Positions 35,859-44,268 of a stretch of 64,000 bases of DNA are shown one piece after another. Both the position numbers and the translations under genes were made by a program. Source of the stretch: Leifsonia shinshuensis. GTDB taxonomy: Bacteria; Actinomycetota; Actinomycetes; Actinomycetales; Microbacteriaceae. Below the pieces are notes generated by a model that made no database searches, was not told the origin of the DNA, and saw nothing but the letters and a program-made list of their open reading frames with translations. The stretch spans positions 1,984,001 through 2,048,000 of the forward strand of contig NZ_JAVDVK010000001.1 of NCBI RefSeq assembly GCF_031456835.1, read 5' to 3'. The stretch's first letter is position 1; each line of letters starts with the position of its first letter.

Positions 35859-35986
35859 AGGGCGCAAGCACATCCGCCGCGCACGCGCTGCGCAAAGGCG
35901 GCGCGTCCGCGCCCTCTGGCAACGCCTCTCGTGGCCCGGACGGCGATGGCTAGGCTGTAGCTGCGTTGCCGACGGGAAGGGGGAGC

Positions 35987-37228
35987 GTGGATCCGACCGG
36001 AACCAACCTGCCAGCGGTGGGCGAGTACAACCAGGCGGTCGTGCTCGACGCCATCCGCCGCCGCCCCGAAGGCATCACCCGCTCCGAGCTGGCCGGCCTG
36101 ACCGCGCTCAGCGGCATGACCGTCACCAACGTCTGCCGGCGATTGCTCGACGCGGGACTCGTCGAGGAGCACGGGACGCGGGTGGGCGGCCCGGGCAAGC
36201 CCGCCGCGGTGCTCCGGCTCAACCCGTCCGGCGGGTTCGCGGTCGGGGTGCACATCGACCCGGCGGCGATCACGTACGTCCTCGTCGACCTCTCCGGGTC
36301 GGTCCGCGACCACTCCCGCACAGGGACCCCCACCGCCGGCGAGCCCGCTGCGGTCATCTCCGAGATGGCCGAGGCCATCGAGGGACTGATCGAGCGGTCG
36401 CTGGTCGACCGGTCGCGCATCCTCGGCATCGGCATCGCGTCGCCAGGCCCCGTGGACGTCGAGAACGGCATCGTGCTCAACCCGCCCATGATGCCCAACT
36501 GGCACTTGGTGCCGCTCCGCCGGGCGCTGGGAGAGGCCACCGGGCTCCCCGTCCTGCTCGAGAAGGACACCACGGCGGCTGTCGTCGCCGAACTCTGGTT
36601 CGCAGAGCCGGGGAGCAGCCGGGACTTCGCGTTCATGTACTACGGCACCGGCCTGGGCACGGGCATCGCCGTGTCGGGCGAGGTGGTGCGCGGGATCGGA
36701 TCGAACGCGGGGGACGCCGGGCACATCACCGTCGACCCCCACGGTGCGGTGTGCACCTGCGGTCGGCGGGGGTGCGTCGGCTACATCACCGTCCCCCGGG
36801 CGCTCGTGGAGCGCGCGGTTCTCGACGGGCTGCTGACGGCCGACGAAGCGGGCGACCCCGACGACATGGGCGACGTCAGCGCCGCGTTCCACCGGCTGGC
36901 CGCGCTGGACGCGGCCGGCGACCCGCGCGCCCGGGCGATCATGGTCGACACCGCGAGGTCCCTGGCGCGGGCGATCGTCGTCGTCGTCAACCTGCTCGAC
37001 ATCGACGAGGTCATCTTCGGCGGTCCGTTCTGGAACCCGATCGCCACCTCCCTGCTCGCCGAGCTGCCGGAGGCCGTCTGGTCGGATCCCGCACTCGTCC
37101 CGCCGCATCCCGTGCGGCTGGTGCAGTCCGATATCGCGGTCGACGTCGCGGCGGTCGGAGCGGCGACCCTCGTGCTGGACACCACCTTCTCGCCCAGGCC
37201 GTCGGCGCTCCTGCTCGCAGCCGACTAG
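35987..37228 (+). CDS. ROK-family transcriptional repressor
   Basis: 413-residue ROK regulator. The N-terminal winged HTH is EYNQAVVLDAIRRRPEGITRSEL then LSGMTVTNVCRRLLDAGLV. The sugar-kinase-like domain has LGIGIASPGPVD, EKDTTAAVVAELW and YYGTGLGTGIAV. The zinc motif CTCGRRGC marks a true ROK member. The start is GTG 35987 behind GGAAGGGGGAGC; a TTG at 35966 would add seven residues. It is divergent from the importer-GH38 operon and presumably releases the palindrome between them when it binds a sugar. Confidence 0.9.
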   Translation: MDPTGTNLPAVGEYNQAVVLDAIRRRPEGITRSELAGLTALSGMTVTNVCRRLLDAGLVEEHGTRVGGPGKPAAVLRLNPSGGFAVGVHIDPAAITYVLVDLSGSVRDHSRTGTPTAGEPAAVISEMAEAIEGLIERSLVDRSRILGIGIASPGPVDVENGIVLNPPMMPNWHLVPLRRALGEATGLPVLLEKDTTAAVVAELWFAEPGSSRDFAFMYYGTGLGTGIAVSGEVVRGIGSNAGDAGHITVDPHGAVCTCGRRGCVGYITVPRALVERAVLDGLLTADEAGDPDDMGDVSAAFHRLAALDAAGDPRARAIMVDTARSLARAIVVVVNLLDIDEVIFGGPFWNPIATSLLAELPEAVWSDPALVPPHPVRLVQSDIAVDVAAVGAATLVLDTTFSPRPSALLLAAD

Positions 37229-37292
37229 CGCGTCCGGATCAACGCCGGAAACGAATACCTCCGCCGGGAACTCTGCACGAGGGCTGCCTCGC

Positions 37293-38174
37293 TCACGCCG
37301 CTTCCGGCACGAGTGCAGTGATCGCGGTCACCTCGTCGTCGGTGAGGCGGATCGCAGCGGCCCCGAGGTTGCTCGCGAGGTGGTCGACGCTGGTGGTGCC
37401 GGGAATCGGCAGCATGTTGTCGGCGCGGTGGAGAAGCCAGGCCAGGGCGGTCTGGTGCACCGACGCGTCATGATTGTGCGCGATCGGCGCGAGACCGGCG
37501 GCGATGCGCTCGGGGTCGCCACCGTCCTGGATGGACACGGGGTGCCACGGCGAGAACACCGCGCCGGCCGCCTCCGCCGCCCGCAGCAGGTCGACCCCAC
37601 GGCGATTGCCGACGTTGTAGAGCGCGGTCACTGCGTCGATCGGGGTGATGCTCCGGGCGAGTTCGAACTGGGCGGCCGTGACGTTCGAGAGACCGATGTG
37701 CCGGATGAGACCCTCCTCTTTGAGCGCGGCGAGCGTGGCGACCTGCTCCTCGAACGGTGCATCCGTGGCCTGACCGCTGTGCAGGTAGTAGAGGTCGATG
37801 CTGTCGACGCCGAGCCGTCGGGCGCTCATGTGGGCGGACTGCCGGAGGTAGTTCGGGTTGCCCACCGCGTCGAGCGTGGAGTAGTCGTAGCCTCCGCGGA
37901 CGAATCCGCCCTTGGTGGCGATGACCAGCCCCTCCGGGTACGGGTGGAGCGCCTCCCGGATGAGGAGCTCGTTGGAGTGCGGGCCGTACACGTCCGCCGT
38001 ATCGATGAAGGTGACCCCTGCGTCGACGACCGCGCGAAGGAGGGCGATGCCTTGCTCGCGGTCGGGGTAATCGCCCCACACCTGTGCGCCGGTCAGCTGC
38101 ATCGCGCCGAAGCCGACGCGGCCGACACTGAGATCGCCTCCGATGCTCACGGTGGTTGCGGTCGAGGATGTCAT
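37293..38174 (-). CDS. Aldo/keto reductase
   Basis: 293-residue AKR barrel protein, YdbC/Tas-like. Catalytic residues can be placed: Asp in FIDTADVYGP, Tyr in the same motif, Lys in VIATKGGF and His in LYYLHSGQATD. NADPH is bound by the C-terminal IPGTTSVDHLASNLGA segment. It is divergent from a TetR gene, with two palindromes between, so it is probably induced by an aldehyde- or quinone-like compound sensed by that regulator. Confidence 0.92.
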   Translation of the reverse strand: MTSSTATTVSIGGDLSVGRVGFGAMQLTGAQVWGDYPDREQGIALLRAVVDAGVTFIDTADVYGPHSNELLIREALHPYPEGLVIATKGGFVRGGYDYSTLDAVGNPNYLRQSAHMSARRLGVDSIDLYYLHSGQATDAPFEEQVATLAALKEEGLIRHIGLSNVTAAQFELARSITPIDAVTALYNVGNRRGVDLLRAAEAAGAVFSPWHPVSIQDGGDPERIAAGLAPIAHNHDASVHQTALAWLLHRADNMLPIPGTTSVDHLASNLGAAAIRLTDDEVTAITALVPEAA

Positions 38175-38208
38175 GATGCTCCCGTCTGCCCGGTACTATG
38201 GGCGTCAT

Positions 38209-38249
38209 ACTGAGAGTTAGCCTCTCAGTTATCCGATAGATTGTCTATC
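38209..38249. promoter_or_regulatory. Two adjacent perfect inverted repeats, candidate TetR operators
   Basis: ACTGAGAG-TTAGC-CTCTCAGT (38209-38229, 8-bp perfect arms) is followed by GATAGA-TTG-TCTATC (38235-38249, 6-bp perfect arms). Both lie in the 97-base gap between the aldo/keto reductase and the TetR gene. Centres are 23 bases apart, close to two helical turns, which would let two dimers bind one face. Confidence 0.65.
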
Positions 38250-38271
38250 ACATTTTCGGGAGAGGAGTCGC

Positions 38272-38853
38272 GTGAGCCTGTCCGCGCTGCTCGAGGAGAG
38301 GCGCCCCCAGCGCGCTGACGCCAGACGCAACTTCGACGCGGTGCTGGACGCCGCCGTCCTCGCCTACGCCGAGCTGGGTGCCGGCGTCGGCATGGAGGAG
38401 ATCGCCCGCCGCGCAGGCGTCGGCGTGGCGACGCTCTATCGGAACTTCCCCACCCGGATCGCCCTGATGGAGGCGGTCTACCTGGCGGCCGTCGACGAAC
38501 TCGTGCGATTCGGGGAGTCGATCGAGGAACCGGACCCCTGGAGGGCGCTGGAGATGTGGTTGCTGAAGTTCGTCGACTTCATGCGGACCAAGCACCCCAT
38601 CGTCACCGTTCTGACCGAGAGTTCGGTCGTCTACGTACCGACTCGGGATGCCATCTACGGGATCGCCGACCCGCTGGTCGAGCGAGCCCGCCACGCGGGT
38701 GAGGTGCGCCTCGATGTCGATGCCGACGATGTGATGCGGGTGATCTTCGCCGTCACCGGGGGGCTCTACCGGGACGACGCGCAGCTTCACGGAGCCGTGC
38801 GCATCGTGCTGGACGGCATCCGGCCGCGGGTGCCGCAGCGCCCAGCGCGCTAG
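38272..38853 (+). CDS. TetR-family transcriptional regulator
   Basis: 193-residue TetR regulator: an Arg-rich lead (EERRPQRADARRNFDAVLDAA), then HTH MEEIARRAGVGVATLYRNFPTRIALMEAVY, then a ligand domain typical of the SbtR-like C-terminal group (DPLVERARHAGEVRLDVDADDV). The GTG at 38272 follows GGGAGAGGAGTCGC. It is divergent from the aldo/keto reductase and probably autoregulated through the dyads at 38209-38249. Its stop overlaps the convergent esterase stop. Confidence 0.9.
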   Translation: MSLSALLEERRPQRADARRNFDAVLDAAVLAYAELGAGVGMEEIARRAGVGVATLYRNFPTRIALMEAVYLAAVDELVRFGESIEEPDPWRALEMWLLKFVDFMRTKHPIVTVLTESSVVYVPTRDAIYGIADPLVERARHAGEVRLDVDADDVMRVIFAVTGGLYRDDAQLHGAVRIVLDGIRPRVPQRPAR

Positions 38854-39527
38854 CCGTTCCGGGTGGCACCGGCGCGAAGGACCATGTCCGCCACGAATGC
38901 GCTGAGGTCCCGCACCTCCTCCCCCGCCACGTCGTGCCCGAGGTCGCCGTAGACCCTCTCGTCGACCGAGAGATGCGTCGCGCTGAACTCCGCCGTGCGC
39001 AGGATCGCCGACCGCGGGATGACCGAGTCGTGCGCGCCGCGTCCCCAGAACACCGGAGGGCGAGTGAGGGCAAGCTGCCGATCGCCGGGCTGGGCGTCGG
39101 CGACGACGAATCCGCCGAGCTGGACACCGAAGCCGAACTCGGCGGGGCGCCTCCGCATGAGCTGGAGGGCCATGGCCCCGCCTTGGGAGAACCCCATCAC
39201 GCCGACGGAGCGAAAGCGTGGAAGGGCGTCGTACCAGGCGAGCACGGAGTCCACTGCCGCATTGGCGACCTCCGCGCGCGGGTTCCCGATCGGGTTCCCC
39301 GAGCTCGGGAACCAGGCGTAACCGCCCGCCTCGGCGGTGGGAGCGCGGAGCGAGGCGATCGTGAGCTCCTGGGGAAGACGGGCGCGGAGGGCGAACAGGT
39401 GCCGTTCGTCATAGCTCCAGCCGTGCATCATGATCAGCAGATCGGAGTCCGGGCCGCCCGGGCTGTGAACCCACAGCACCGCGTCCGGGTCGAGAGGCGG
39501 GTACTTCACGGTTCGATCCGAGGTCAT
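38850..39527 (-). CDS. Phospholipase/carboxylesterase-family hydrolase
   Basis: 225-residue alpha/beta-hydrolase of the Abhydrolase_2 (YpfH/acyl-protein-thioesterase-like) family. MMHGWSYDERHLFAL is the oxyanion region, GVMGFSQGGAMAL the nucleophile Ser elbow, WGRGAHDSVIP the Asp and YGDLGHDV the His. It starts two bases after the SDR stop, so the two form one leftward unit divergent from a LysR gene. The substrate is unknown. Confidence 0.87.
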   Translation of the reverse strand: MTSDRTVKYPPLDPDAVLWVHSPGGPDSDLLIMMHGWSYDERHLFALRARLPQELTIASLRAPTAEAGGYAWFPSSGNPIGNPRAEVANAAVDSVLAWYDALPRFRSVGVMGFSQGGAMALQLMRRRPAEFGFGVQLGGFVVADAQPGDRQLALTRPPVFWGRGAHDSVIPRSAILRTAEFSATHLSVDERVYGDLGHDVAGEEVRDLSAFVADMVLRAGATRNG

Positions 39528-39529
39528 CG

Positions 39530-40249
39530 TCAGACCAGGAGCGCCCCGCCGTCCACCGGAATGGACGTGCCGGTCATGAAGGACTGGGTCATCGAGTACA
39601 CGAAAGCGTGCGCGACGTCGTCGACCTCGCCGACGCGTCCGGCCGGGAGGGCGTCGGCCTGCTGCTGGTACATCGCCTGCTGATCCTCGGCGCTCATACC
39701 GCTCCACAACGGGCTTCGGACGATGCCCGGCTCGACCACGTTCACGCGGACGGGAGCGAGCTCGACCGCGAGGGCACCTGCGAGGCTCGTCGTCGCCCCG
39801 CACAGGCTGGACGCGACGGCCCAGCCGGCACCGGGGCGGGTGCGGGCCGAACCGGAGGTGAGGGTGATCGACCCGCCCGGCCGGATGTACTGTGCTGCAG
39901 CGCTCACCGAGTTGAGGGCGCCGAAGAAGCGCACCTGGAAGAAGGCGCGCGCCCGGTCGATGTCGAGTCCATCCACGGGCAGGAGTCCGAGCGGCTCCCC
40001 CGCGGTGTACGCGAGGTGATCGAATGGGCCGACCTGGGCGAAGAACGCCTGGACGTCGGCGGGATCGAGGACGTCGAGGGTCCGGCCGGTGGTGCCGGCG
40101 GACAGCTCGCCCAGCGCTGCGTCGACGCTCGCCTGACGGCTGGATGCGATGACGACCTCTGCACCGGCGTCCACCGCAGCGTGCGCGGTCGCCAGGCCGA
40201 TTCCGGAGGTGCCGCCGATGATGACGACGCGCTTCCCGTTGAGAGACAT
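39530..40249 (-). CDS. Atypical short-chain dehydrogenase/reductase lacking YxxxK
   Basis: 239-residue Rossmann-fold SDR. The cofactor motif GGTSGIGLATAHA is intact, as are the SGSARTRPG strand and the C-terminal VPVDGG-like end (SIPVDGGALLV). At the catalytic position, where YAASK is expected, the sequence is VASSLCGATTSLAG, with neither Tyr nor Lys. A small SDR subgroup shares this loss, so it is not a sequencing artefact by itself. It may bind NAD(P) without classical reduction, or use other residues. It forms a unit with the esterase and is divergent from LysR. Confidence 0.82.
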   Translation of the reverse strand: MSLNGKRVVIIGGTSGIGLATAHAAVDAGAEVVIASSRQASVDAALGELSAGTTGRTLDVLDPADVQAFFAQVGPFDHLAYTAGEPLGLLPVDGLDIDRARAFFQVRFFGALNSVSAAAQYIRPGGSITLTSGSARTRPGAGWAVASSLCGATTSLAGALAVELAPVRVNVVEPGIVRSPLWSGMSAEDQQAMYQQQADALPAGRVGEVDDVAHAFVYSMTQSFMTGTSIPVDGGALLV

Positions 40250-40312
40250 GGAGTTTCCTTTCGTTGAACCGCATCGAGCATCCCTCGCTCAGGCGTCGCC
40301 CGTCCAAGACCT

Positions 40313-40338
40313 CTTTCGTTCTTATTGAGACCCGAAAG
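40313..40338. promoter_or_regulatory. Inverted repeat upstream of LysR (candidate operator)
   Basis: CTTTCG-N14-CGAAAG lies in the 117-base gap between the SDR and the LysR gene, with an AT-rich centre (TTCTTATTGAG). Placement and size fit a LysR-type regulatory site for the divergent SDR-esterase unit. Confidence 0.4.
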
Positions 40339-40366
40339 GTATCAAGGAGTGTGCGATCCTGGCTTT

Positions 40367-41251
40367 GTGAACACCGATCTGGATCTGCGCAAGCTGCGCT
40401 ACTTCGTCGCGGTCGCCGAGGAGCTCAACTTCGGCCGCGCAGCGGAGGTGCTGATGATCGCGCAGCCCGTGCTCTCCCGGCAGATCCGAGCGTTCGAGGC
40501 GGAACTCGGCGTGCGACTGTTCGTGCGCGACACCCGTGGAACGGAACTCACCGACCACGGTCGGCTGCTGTACCAGGAGGCGGAGGCGCTCCTCGCGTCC
40601 GCTTCGGCGGTCCGGCGCCGGGTGGCGATCGCCGCGCGGGGCGAGTCCGAGTTCACTGTCGGCTTCATGCCCGGTCTGATGGTCACCACAGCCGTACGAG
40701 CCTTCCAGCGCACCCTCCCCGAGGTGTCGATCCATGTCATGCGCACGAGCTGGGACAACCAGGTGCGGGTGCTGCACGACGGCCGCGCGGACGTCAGCTA
40801 TCTGCGACGGCCGTTCGACGCCGCCGGGCTGGCCACCGAGCTGTTGTTCTCCGAGCCTCGCGTGGTCATGCTGCCGACCGACCACGAGCTGGCGGCGGCG
40901 CCGAGCGTCCTCATGGGCGACCTCGCCGGGGAGCACCTGCTCCAGGATCCGGCCGCCGTGCCGGAGTGGGCCACCGTCGCCGCGGAGATGCTCCCCCGTC
41001 GAGGGTCGGCGCGTCCTCCGAGCCGGACCGTCGAAGAGAAACTCGAGCTCGTCGCCGTGGGGAGCGGGATCGCGATCCTCCCCCAGTCGACGGCTCGGTT
41101 CTACCGGCGGCCCGACGTCGCGTTCGTCCCCGTTTCAGACCTGCCGCCGACAGATGTTCTGCTCGGCTGGGAGAAGAGCAGGCGGTCGCGCCTCATCGAC
41201 GCCTTCGTCGCCGCGGCTCGCGCCGCCAAGCACGATCTCGGTCAGAACTGA
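40367..41251 (+). CDS. LysR-family transcriptional regulator
   Basis: 294-residue LysR regulator. The winged HTH is LRKLRYFVAVAEELNFGRAAEVLMIAQPVLSRQIRAFE, followed by the effector-binding domain (FTVGFMPGLMVTTAVRAFQ to VAVGSGIAILPQSTARFY). The start is taken as GTG 40367. An AAGGAGT lies 15 bases upstream, rather distant, and an earlier in-frame start would add about 14 residues. It is divergent from the SDR-esterase pair. Confidence 0.88.
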   Translation: MNTDLDLRKLRYFVAVAEELNFGRAAEVLMIAQPVLSRQIRAFEAELGVRLFVRDTRGTELTDHGRLLYQEAEALLASASAVRRRVAIAARGESEFTVGFMPGLMVTTAVRAFQRTLPEVSIHVMRTSWDNQVRVLHDGRADVSYLRRPFDAAGLATELLFSEPRVVMLPTDHELAAAPSVLMGDLAGEHLLQDPAAVPEWATVAAEMLPRRGSARPPSRTVEEKLELVAVGSGIAILPQSTARFYRRPDVAFVPVSDLPPTDVLLGWEKSRRSRLIDAFVAAARAAKHDLGQN

Positions 41252-41256
41252 TCTCC

Positions 41257-41334
41257 GGGCCGTCCCCACGCCCGCATCCGGCGTGCGCGGGGAGGGCCCG
41301 AATGGGGAGGGCCCGCCGATGATCGTGCCCTCCC
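41257..41334. terminator. Two tandem hairpins between convergent genes
   Basis: The first hairpin (41257-41299) has arms GGGCCGTCCCC and GGGGAGGGCCC (one mismatch), with an inner CACGCC/GGCGTG stem. The second (41305-41334) has perfect arms GGGAGGGC/GCCCTCCC and is followed on the plus strand by GTCCTTT. They separate the LysR and MFS genes and probably terminate transcription from both sides. Confidence 0.7.
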
Positions 41335-41351
41335 GTCCTTTCACGGCGCCG

Positions 41352-42581
41352 TCATGGCGCCGCCGTCCGAGACGGGCGGGGAGCGTCTCGCATCGCCGCC
41401 CGGATCGACGCCGCGGCCAGCATGCCGGCGGCGACCAGGATCAGGGTCACTAGCCCGGCCGAGGGCCCACGAACGGCCACAAGCTGGGAATTGACGGTCG
41501 TTGTGAGCGCCTGCCCCAGGATCATCCCCGCGTTCATGATGGTCATCACGGTGCTGGAGCGGCCCGCGGGGGCGCCGGACGCCGCGAGGCTGAACAGGGT
41601 CACGATGGTGAGGCCCACCCCGATACCGGCGCCGAAATACCAGGCGGCCAGGACGATCGAATCGGCTGACGTGGACGCACCGACCATGGCGATGAGGAGG
41701 ATCCCCGCGCCGCTCATCCAGCGCCAGGTGAGTCGAAAGCGGCTCGGCAGCAGACCGGCGCCGAAGGCCACGCCGCCGGCCGCAATGCCCATCACACCGT
41801 AGATGAGACCGGCCTGAGCCGGGTGACCGGCTCTGCTTGCGAACCCGGTCAGGGTGGTCAGTGACCCTCCCCAGAAGGCGCCCATCAGCACCATTCCTCC
41901 GAGCGTGACGACGGCGCGGGGTGAGAAGACCTCGCGGACGGGCCGAGCAGGAGCGGTCTCGCGCGATGCCCGCGCGGCGGCATGGGTGGGATGCACCGCG
42001 AAGGCGATGCCGAAGCCTGCCGTCACGAGTGCGGCCAGCAGCAGCGGAGCGGCCGGGAAGAGGGCACCGGCGAGAAGAGCCACGAGGAGGGGTCCGATGA
42101 TGAACGTCAGCTCGTCCGCCGTCGACTCGTAACCCATCGCCCACGTCAGAGCCGCCGGCGACCGGCCTCCTGCCAGACCGATCCAGCGAGCGCGCGCCAT
42201 GGGTCCGATCTGCGGGGATGTGCCGCCGGCCGCAACCGCGACCAGGAGCAGTGACCACAGCGGGGCTCCCACGACGGTCAGGGCGACAAGGCTCGTCAGC
42301 GCGATCGCATTCCCGATGCAAGCGACGAGCACGACCGGCCGCTGGCCCCACCGGTCGGCGGCGATCCCGATCACGGAGGCCACGAACGCCGACGTGAGCC
42401 CGAGCACGCCGGATACCGCACCCGCCTCGGCGAGCGAGCCGCGGACGATCGTGATCATCGTGATGGAACCGATCAGCGTCATCGCGAGAGGTAGCCGCGC
42501 GAAGAGCGCGATCGGGAAGTACGGCAATCCGGCGGCCGCGACGAGCGACCGCACGCCACTGCCCGGTGCCGGCTCAGTCAT
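41352..42581 (-). CDS. MFS transporter
   Basis: 409-residue major-facilitator protein with about 12 hydrophobic segments. GIAADRWGQRPVVLV is the cytoplasmic loop 2-3 motif, and IGPMARARWIGL matches a loop seen in drug/sugar efflux MFS proteins. It is the last gene of the nucleoside operon, overlapping the mutase stop by eight bases. It could export a by-product such as a base or deoxysugar, or import a second nucleoside; direction is not predictable. Confidence 0.85.
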   Translation of the reverse strand: MTEPAPGSGVRSLVAAAGLPYFPIALFARLPLAMTLIGSITMITIVRGSLAEAGAVSGVLGLTSAFVASVIGIAADRWGQRPVVLVACIGNAIALTSLVALTVVGAPLWSLLLVAVAAGGTSPQIGPMARARWIGLAGGRSPAALTWAMGYESTADELTFIIGPLLVALLAGALFPAAPLLLAALVTAGFGIAFAVHPTHAAARASRETAPARPVREVFSPRAVVTLGGMVLMGAFWGGSLTTLTGFASRAGHPAQAGLIYGVMGIAAGGVAFGAGLLPSRFRLTWRWMSGAGILLIAMVGASTSADSIVLAAWYFGAGIGVGLTIVTLFSLAASGAPAGRSSTVMTIMNAGMILGQALTTTVNSQLVAVRGPSAGLVTLILVAAGMLAAASIRAAMRDAPRPSRTAAP

Positions 42582-44268
42582 CGAGGCCGCCCCCGGCCGC
42601 GGACGCTCCCCTGAGTTCTCGCTGCACTCCATCAGCCAGGTCGCGCGCACGCGCACGGGCCATGCGAATGCGTTCTTCCGGGCGCCCGATCACGCTGTGC
42701 GTGTCGATGTAGGCCTTCAGCTTGGGCTCGGTGCCGGATGGACGCACGATGATCCTGGATCCGTCGGCCAGCCGGAAGCGAAGCACGTCCGTCGGTGCGA
42801 ACTCCCGCACATCGTGGAGGAAGTCGTCGACCGCCACGACGTCCGCGCCCGCGAACACGGCCGGCGGCCGGCGGCGCAGCCTTGCCATCGTCTCGGTGAT
42901 ATCGCTCACCCGAGCTGTCCGGATCGACACCTGTTCCGATGCGTGGGCGCCGAACCGGTGGGCGGCTTCGAGCAGCCGATCGTCCAACGAGCGCCCTTCC
43001 CGCTTCAACCGGGATGCCAGGTCCAGAACCGCCACAGCGGCGGAGATCCCATCCTTGTCGGACACCTTGGCAGGGTCCACCAGGTAGCCCAGCGCCTCCT
43101 CGAACCCGAAGATCAGATCGGGGACGCGCGCGATGTGCTTGAAGCCCGTGAGCGTCTCCACGAATCGGAGCCCGTAGTCGGCTGCCACCTGCCCGAGTGC
43201 CGGCGAACTCACAACCGAGCACGCCAGCGTCCCCGTCTCACCGCGTGCGCGAGTCCGTTCAGCGGCGTCCCAGCCGAGCAGCAGGCCCACCTCGTTTCCG
43301 GTCAGTCGACGCCAGCCCTCGTCGTCGGGAACGGCGACGGCAAGCCGGTCGGCGTCGGGGTCGTTGGCGATGATGAGTTCGGCCGAGCGTTCCGTCGCGA
43401 GTGCATAGGCGAGATCCAGAGCCCCCGGCTCCTCGGGGTTCGGAAATCGCACGGACGGGAAACGCGGATCGGGATGCTGCTGTTCGGGCACGGGGATCAC
43501 GGAGGAGAAGCCGGCCGCGGACACCACCTCTTCCACCGTCTTCCAGCCCACGCCGTGCATCGCGGTATGAACCACGCGCATCGCCACTGGGGATCGGGTG
43601 ACCAGTGAAGAGGTGGCGGCGATGTATTTCCGGCTCACCCACGCCGGGACGAGCTCGAAATCGGACGAGAGCGGGATCACCGCGTAGGGCAACGCCGCGG
43701 CGGCGCCGATGTGTGCAGAGATCTCCTGGTCGACGGGCGCGACGATCTGGGCGCCCTTGTGCTGCCCTCCCAGGTAGATCTTGACGCCGTTGTCACCGGC
43801 AGGGTTGTGGCTGGCCGTCACCATGACGCCGGCTGTGGCGTCGAGCTCCCGTACGGCGAAGGCGAGCAGCGGCGTCGGCCCCAGCCGAGCGAAAAGGTAC
43901 GTCGTGATCCCTGCCGCGGCCATGATCTCGGCGGTGTCGATGGCGAAGGCGTGCGAGTTGGTCCGGCCATCGAAGCCGATGACGACCGACGGGGGGCCGG
44001 GGGTGGCGTTGAGGTAGGCGGCGAGCCCCGCCGCGGTGTGGGCGACGGATACCCGGTTCATCCGGTTCGGGCCTGCTCCCAGCGCACCGCGCAGGCCAGC
44101 GGTTCCGAATTGCAGACGTCCGGAGAACCGGTCCCGGAGGTCCGCAAGCGCGGCGGGTGAACCCTGGCGTGCCCAGTCGAGCAGCTTGGTCAGCTCCTGC
44201 CGTGTGACCGGGTCGGGGTCGTTGTGCAGCCACCACTCGGCGCGGGCGAACACATCGTCCGCGATCAT
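42574..44268 (-). CDS. Phosphohexomutase / phosphopentomutase-like enzyme (PMM/PGM family)
   Basis: 564-residue alpha-D-phosphohexomutase. FGTAGLRGALGAGPNRMN opens domain 1. TASHNP holds the phosphoserine Ser153, ANDPDADRLAVAV is the metal loop, GFEEALGYLVDP the sugar-binding loop and RPSGTEPKLKAY the phosphate-binding loop. The length fits the PgcA/PGM2 branch, whose members act on glucose-1-P or ribose-1-P. It follows purine nucleoside phosphorylase (ATGA overlap), so a ribose-1-P to ribose-5-P role is the most sensible reading. The ATG at 44268 is set by that overlap. Confidence 0.9.
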   Translation of the reverse strand: MIADDVFARAEWWLHNDPDPVTRQELTKLLDWARQGSPAALADLRDRFSGRLQFGTAGLRGALGAGPNRMNRVSVAHTAAGLAAYLNATPGPPSVVIGFDGRTNSHAFAIDTAEIMAAAGITTYLFARLGPTPLLAFAVRELDATAGVMVTASHNPAGDNGVKIYLGGQHKGAQIVAPVDQEISAHIGAAAALPYAVIPLSSDFELVPAWVSRKYIAATSSLVTRSPVAMRVVHTAMHGVGWKTVEEVVSAAGFSSVIPVPEQQHPDPRFPSVRFPNPEEPGALDLAYALATERSAELIIANDPDADRLAVAVPDDEGWRRLTGNEVGLLLGWDAAERTRARGETGTLACSVVSSPALGQVAADYGLRFVETLTGFKHIARVPDLIFGFEEALGYLVDPAKVSDKDGISAAVAVLDLASRLKREGRSLDDRLLEAAHRFGAHASEQVSIRTARVSDITETMARLRRRPPAVFAGADVVAVDDFLHDVREFAPTDVLRFRLADGSRIIVRPSGTEPKLKAYIDTHSVIGRPEERIRMARARARDLADGVQRELRGASAAGGGLDD

